Shown: positions 6,683-8,607 of the stretch, in pieces
How the letters are laid out: every line of letters starts with the position of its first letter
Position numbering within the stretch: the stretch's first letter is position 1
Assembly (NCBI GenBank): GCA_025450255.1
Contig: JANWHV010000153.1
Coordinates: forward strand, 1-8,607
Direction of reading: 5' to 3'
DNA from: Chloroflexota bacterium
Lineage (GTDB): Bacteria > Chloroflexota > UBA5177 > JANWHV01
DNA: 8,607 nucleotides
Translations under genes and position numbers: made by a program
Notes under the pieces: generated by a model
The model's database searches: none
What the model was told of the DNA's origin: nothing
What the model saw: the letters and a program-made list of their open reading frames with translations, nothing else

Positions 6683-6949
6683 CGCGTGTTCCCCCATGCC
6701 GGCTCGATGAAGCGGGACGGCTCTGTCCCAGATGCGCGGGCGGCGGCATCGTGCCACCTTACCCTCCCATCGTAGGCCCGGCGCCTAAGGGCAGCCTGTG
6801 TCCTGACTAAGCGTTTGCTGAGAGTGGATGGAGCGGGAAAGCCCGAGATCGCGAAGAGCAAAGAATCCAGGCCGGTGAGCGCGTGGTGCATGGCTCCCGG
6901 TGGAGGGTCGATGGTACGCTGTCGCCGAGAAAGTCAGAGGGCCGAACTA
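6683..6949. promoter_or_regulatory. Divergent promoter region between AraC and NlpC/P60 genes
   Basis: These 267 bases must carry the starts of transcription for both genes. I found no convincing -35/-10 pair on either strand. The best plus-strand hint is TGGTACGCT at about 6912-6920 (extended -10-like), without a -35 partner. The NlpC ribosome site GAGGG is at 6937-6941. An AraC-type regulator often controls its divergent neighbour, so operators could lie here. No riboswitch-like structure was recognised. Confidence 0.4.
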
Positions 6950-8392
6950 TTGAAGAAACTGATGATCGCGATCGGACTCGCGGGCACCCTTGCCAGCACA
7001 AGCCGGCCCCCAGCCGGAGTCGTTCATGCCGCCATGCTCCAGGCAGCCAACCTCGCGGCTGCCACGCCCAGCGCGATTGTCGCCACCGCGGAGGCACACC
7101 TGGGCGATCGTTACGCGACGATCGGCAACTCACCCGCCACCGGTTTCAGTTGCATTGGCTTCGTCAACTATGTGTTCGCCCAGAACGGCGTCTATGTGCC
7201 CTTCGACATCCCTCAGGCATGGAACAGCGCGCCGCGCGTGGCGCTCAATGATCTGTTGCCCGGTGACGTATTGTTTTTCAGCAATACGGTCTTTGCCGGG
7301 CTCTCGCACGTCGCGATCTATATCGGCGGCGGTGCGATGATTGGGGCCGACAACTTTTCCGTCGGCGTCACCACCGACCGGCTAAGCGACAGCTACTGGA
7401 CCGATCACTATACGGGTGCTACTCGTCCGCTGGCGCTCGGCGGCACGGCGCCGGCGCCAGGCACCGGCCAGTCCACCGCCACGGCCACGCCGCCGTCCGC
7501 CAGTGGCAACCCCGACCAGACCACGACCCCAACCCCTACGCAGGCGGCCACTACCGGCGGTGATGGGCAGGCCGGCGCCCCAACCGTCACGGAGACGCCC
7601 GCTCCCCAAACGGCCGCCACGGCGCCGAGCGGAACCTTGCTGCGCCTGCTCGCCCCAGCGGGGCTGTATAGCGGCCCTGGGTATCAGTACACGCCCGTGG
7701 CGAACGCGGACGCGGGCAGCCTGCTCACCGTGCTGCTGGGCCAGGGCGATTGGTATAGCGTGCGCCAAGGCACCACCTACGGCTGGGTGAGTGCCCGCCA
7801 GGTCGTTCCGATCAGCGGAAGCGGCGCCCAGGCACCACCCGCCACGGCTCAGGCCACGCCGACTCCGGCATTCTCACGGGCGGCCTTGACCACGAGTGGT
7901 TCGGGCGCCGCGGACCTCTACGTGGTCCAGGGACCGCTATGGGTACGGAGCGGTCCCGGCACGAGCTTCCACCCGGTCGGCTCGCTGGTGGTGGGAACGC
8001 CGCTCCGGGTGCGGGCGACGCATCCGCATTGGGCGCTGGTGACGGCGCCAGACAACATCACGGGTTGGGTGGCCCGACCCTATCTGGGCCCGACCCCGCC
8101 CACGCGGGATAGCCGAACGGACGGGGCACCTGGGACAGCGACTCCGGTGGCCACCCTGGGCTTCGCTCGCGTGACCACGGCGATGCTCAATGTACGCGTG
8201 CAACCGGATAGGCAGGCGCGGGCGATCACCGTGCTGTTCGGCGGCGAGACCGTGCGGGTGCTGATCCGCCGCGTCGGTTGGGATCAGGTGATGTTGCGTC
8301 ACGGCGTGGTCGGATGGGCGGACGCGGCCTGGCTGACGGACCAGGCGGGCTATGGCAATCAAGGCGATCGCGGCGATCAGGGAAACCAGTAG
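6950..8392 (+). CDS. Secreted NlpC/P60 cell-wall peptidase-like protein with three SH3b domains
   Basis: This protein has 480 residues. The chosen start is TTG at 6950: GAGGG at 6937-6941 is 8 bases upstream, and translation gives a clean signal peptide (MKKLMIAIGLAG... ending near VHA, residue 27). Starts further upstream add a charged, unrelated leader. Domains: NlpC/P60 at about 40-160, a Thr/Pro/Ala-rich linker at 161-227, then three SH3b domains at about 228-289, 323-381 and 403-464, each with the GW[VA] end motif and separated by low-complexity linkers. NlpC/P60 enzymes cut peptide links in peptidoglycan, and SH3b domains bind the wall. The catalytic cysteine is C68 (GFSCIGFV, where CSGF is usual) and the histidine is H120 (LSHVAIYIG). 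The third residue, usually His 12 positions later in an MIHA-type motif, is glycine (MIGADN, G132). The tail ends in four Gly-X-Y triplets. It is divergent from an AraC regulator, which may control it. Confidence 0.9.
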   Translation: MKKLMIAIGLAGTLASTSRPPAGVVHAAMLQAANLAAATPSAIVATAEAHLGDRYATIGNSPATGFSCIGFVNYVFAQNGVYVPFDIPQAWNSAPRVALNDLLPGDVLFFSNTVFAGLSHVAIYIGGGAMIGADNFSVGVTTDRLSDSYWTDHYTGATRPLALGGTAPAPGTGQSTATATPPSASGNPDQTTTPTPTQAATTGGDGQAGAPTVTETPAPQTAATAPSGTLLRLLAPAGLYSGPGYQYTPVANADAGSLLTVLLGQGDWYSVRQGTTYGWVSARQVVPISGSGAQAPPATAQATPTPAFSRAALTTSGSGAADLYVVQGPLWVRSGPGTSFHPVGSLVVGTPLRVRATHPHWALVTAPDNITGWVARPYLGPTPPTRDSRTDGAPGTATPVATLGFARVTTAMLNVRVQPDRQARAITVLFGGETVRVLIRRVGWDQVMLRHGVVGWADAAWLTDQAGYGNQGDRGDQGNQ

Positions 8393-8487
8393 GGCGCGAG
8401 ACGCTACCGGCCTCGCCGTGGTTGAACCGGTCAACGCGCGGAATCTCTCGACGTGAGAAGATAACCCAATGGGGTGATGGAGTGTAT

Positions 8488-8534
8488 CGGACGGACCGTC
8501 GGGCCGGCATATCGGCGGCGAATCCGGACGGACC
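8488..8534. repeat. Pair of 10-base direct repeats near the right edge
   Basis: CGGACGGACC occurs at 8488-8497 and again at 8525-8534, 37 bases apart, just upstream of the possible start at 8537. The first copy lies in a small palindrome, GACGGACCGTC (8490-8500). In GC-rich DNA this could be chance. Confidence 0.3.
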
Positions 8535-8536
8535 AC

Positions 8537-8607
8537 ATGGAGCGCGTTCTTGAAGGCACCGGCGACCAGGGTAGTACGGACAAGCCGTGGAGAACCAGCG
8601 ATACGGG
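8537..8607 (+). CDS. Possible start of an unknown gene running off the window
   Basis: An ATG at 8537 opens a frame of 23 residues with no stop before the window edge; the product begins MERVLEGTGDQG and is hydrophilic. The upstream bases (GGACGGACCAC) contain only a weak purine-rich ribosome site. I recognise no family. The gap after the NlpC stop (8393-8536) shows no strong terminator; a dyad GTTGAACCGGTCAAC at 8421-8435 is the only symmetric element. This could equally be non-coding. Confidence 0.22.
   Translation, partial: MERVLEGTGDQGSTDKPWRTSDT

Noticed and set aside
6194..6775. Plus-strand ORF of 193 residues
   Set aside because: Antisense shadow of the AraC regulator.
6785..6940. 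Riboswitch in the leader of the NlpC/P60 gene (cyclic-di-AMP type is common before such genes)
   Set aside because: I could not find the conserved core segments of that or another riboswitch class by eye.
7937..8536. Minus-strand ORF of 199 residues
   Set aside because: It overlaps the NlpC/SH3 gene in antisense and reads as low-complexity Arg/His/Pro-rich sequence.

Overview
The window is GC-rich bacterial DNA, tightly packed, with most genes on the minus strand. Three things point to a Chloroflexota-like bacterium: a SARP-type activator whose first residues match the style of large Chloroflexota SARP/ATPase/TPR regulators, an NlpC/P60 protein carrying several SH3 domains, and a TIR-domain gene. 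This assignment is an inference from protein style; the window has no rRNA, tRNA or marker gene to settle it.

Layout, left to right. (1) At 1-411 on the minus strand is the N-terminal half or less of a TIR-domain protein, cut by the window edge. (2) At 732-3332 on the minus strand is a three-gene group read right to left: a secreted cupin protein, a small secreted PKD-fold protein, and a histidine-flavinylated berberine-bridge-type FAD oxidoreductase. (3) At 3655-5630 on the minus strand is a broken SARP regulator. Its DNA-binding head is joined out of frame to the end of its ATPase region and its TPR tail, and the middle is missing. (4) At 5828-6682 on the minus strand is an AraC-family regulator. 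(5) At 6950-8392 on the plus strand, divergent from the AraC gene, is a secreted NlpC/P60 protein with three SH3b domains and an unusual active site. (6) The last 215 bases hold no confident gene, only a possible start at 8537.

The most interesting structure lies in the non-coding DNA around the cupin/PKD/FAD group. Three 18-base sites (2208-2225, 3464-3481, 3539-3556), all in the same orientation, can be read as two 7-base direct repeats separated by 4 bases, with consensus YAACNNN-NNGC-TAACGCY. One lies upstream of the FAD oxidoreductase and two lie upstream of the cupin gene. An 11-base repeat pitch is the known operator geometry of SARP regulators, and a SARP gene lies immediately beside this group. 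A reasonable hypothesis is that the group was a SARP-controlled regulon whose local activator has since been lost by internal deletion. No CRISPR array, tRNA, rRNA or insertion sequence was seen.
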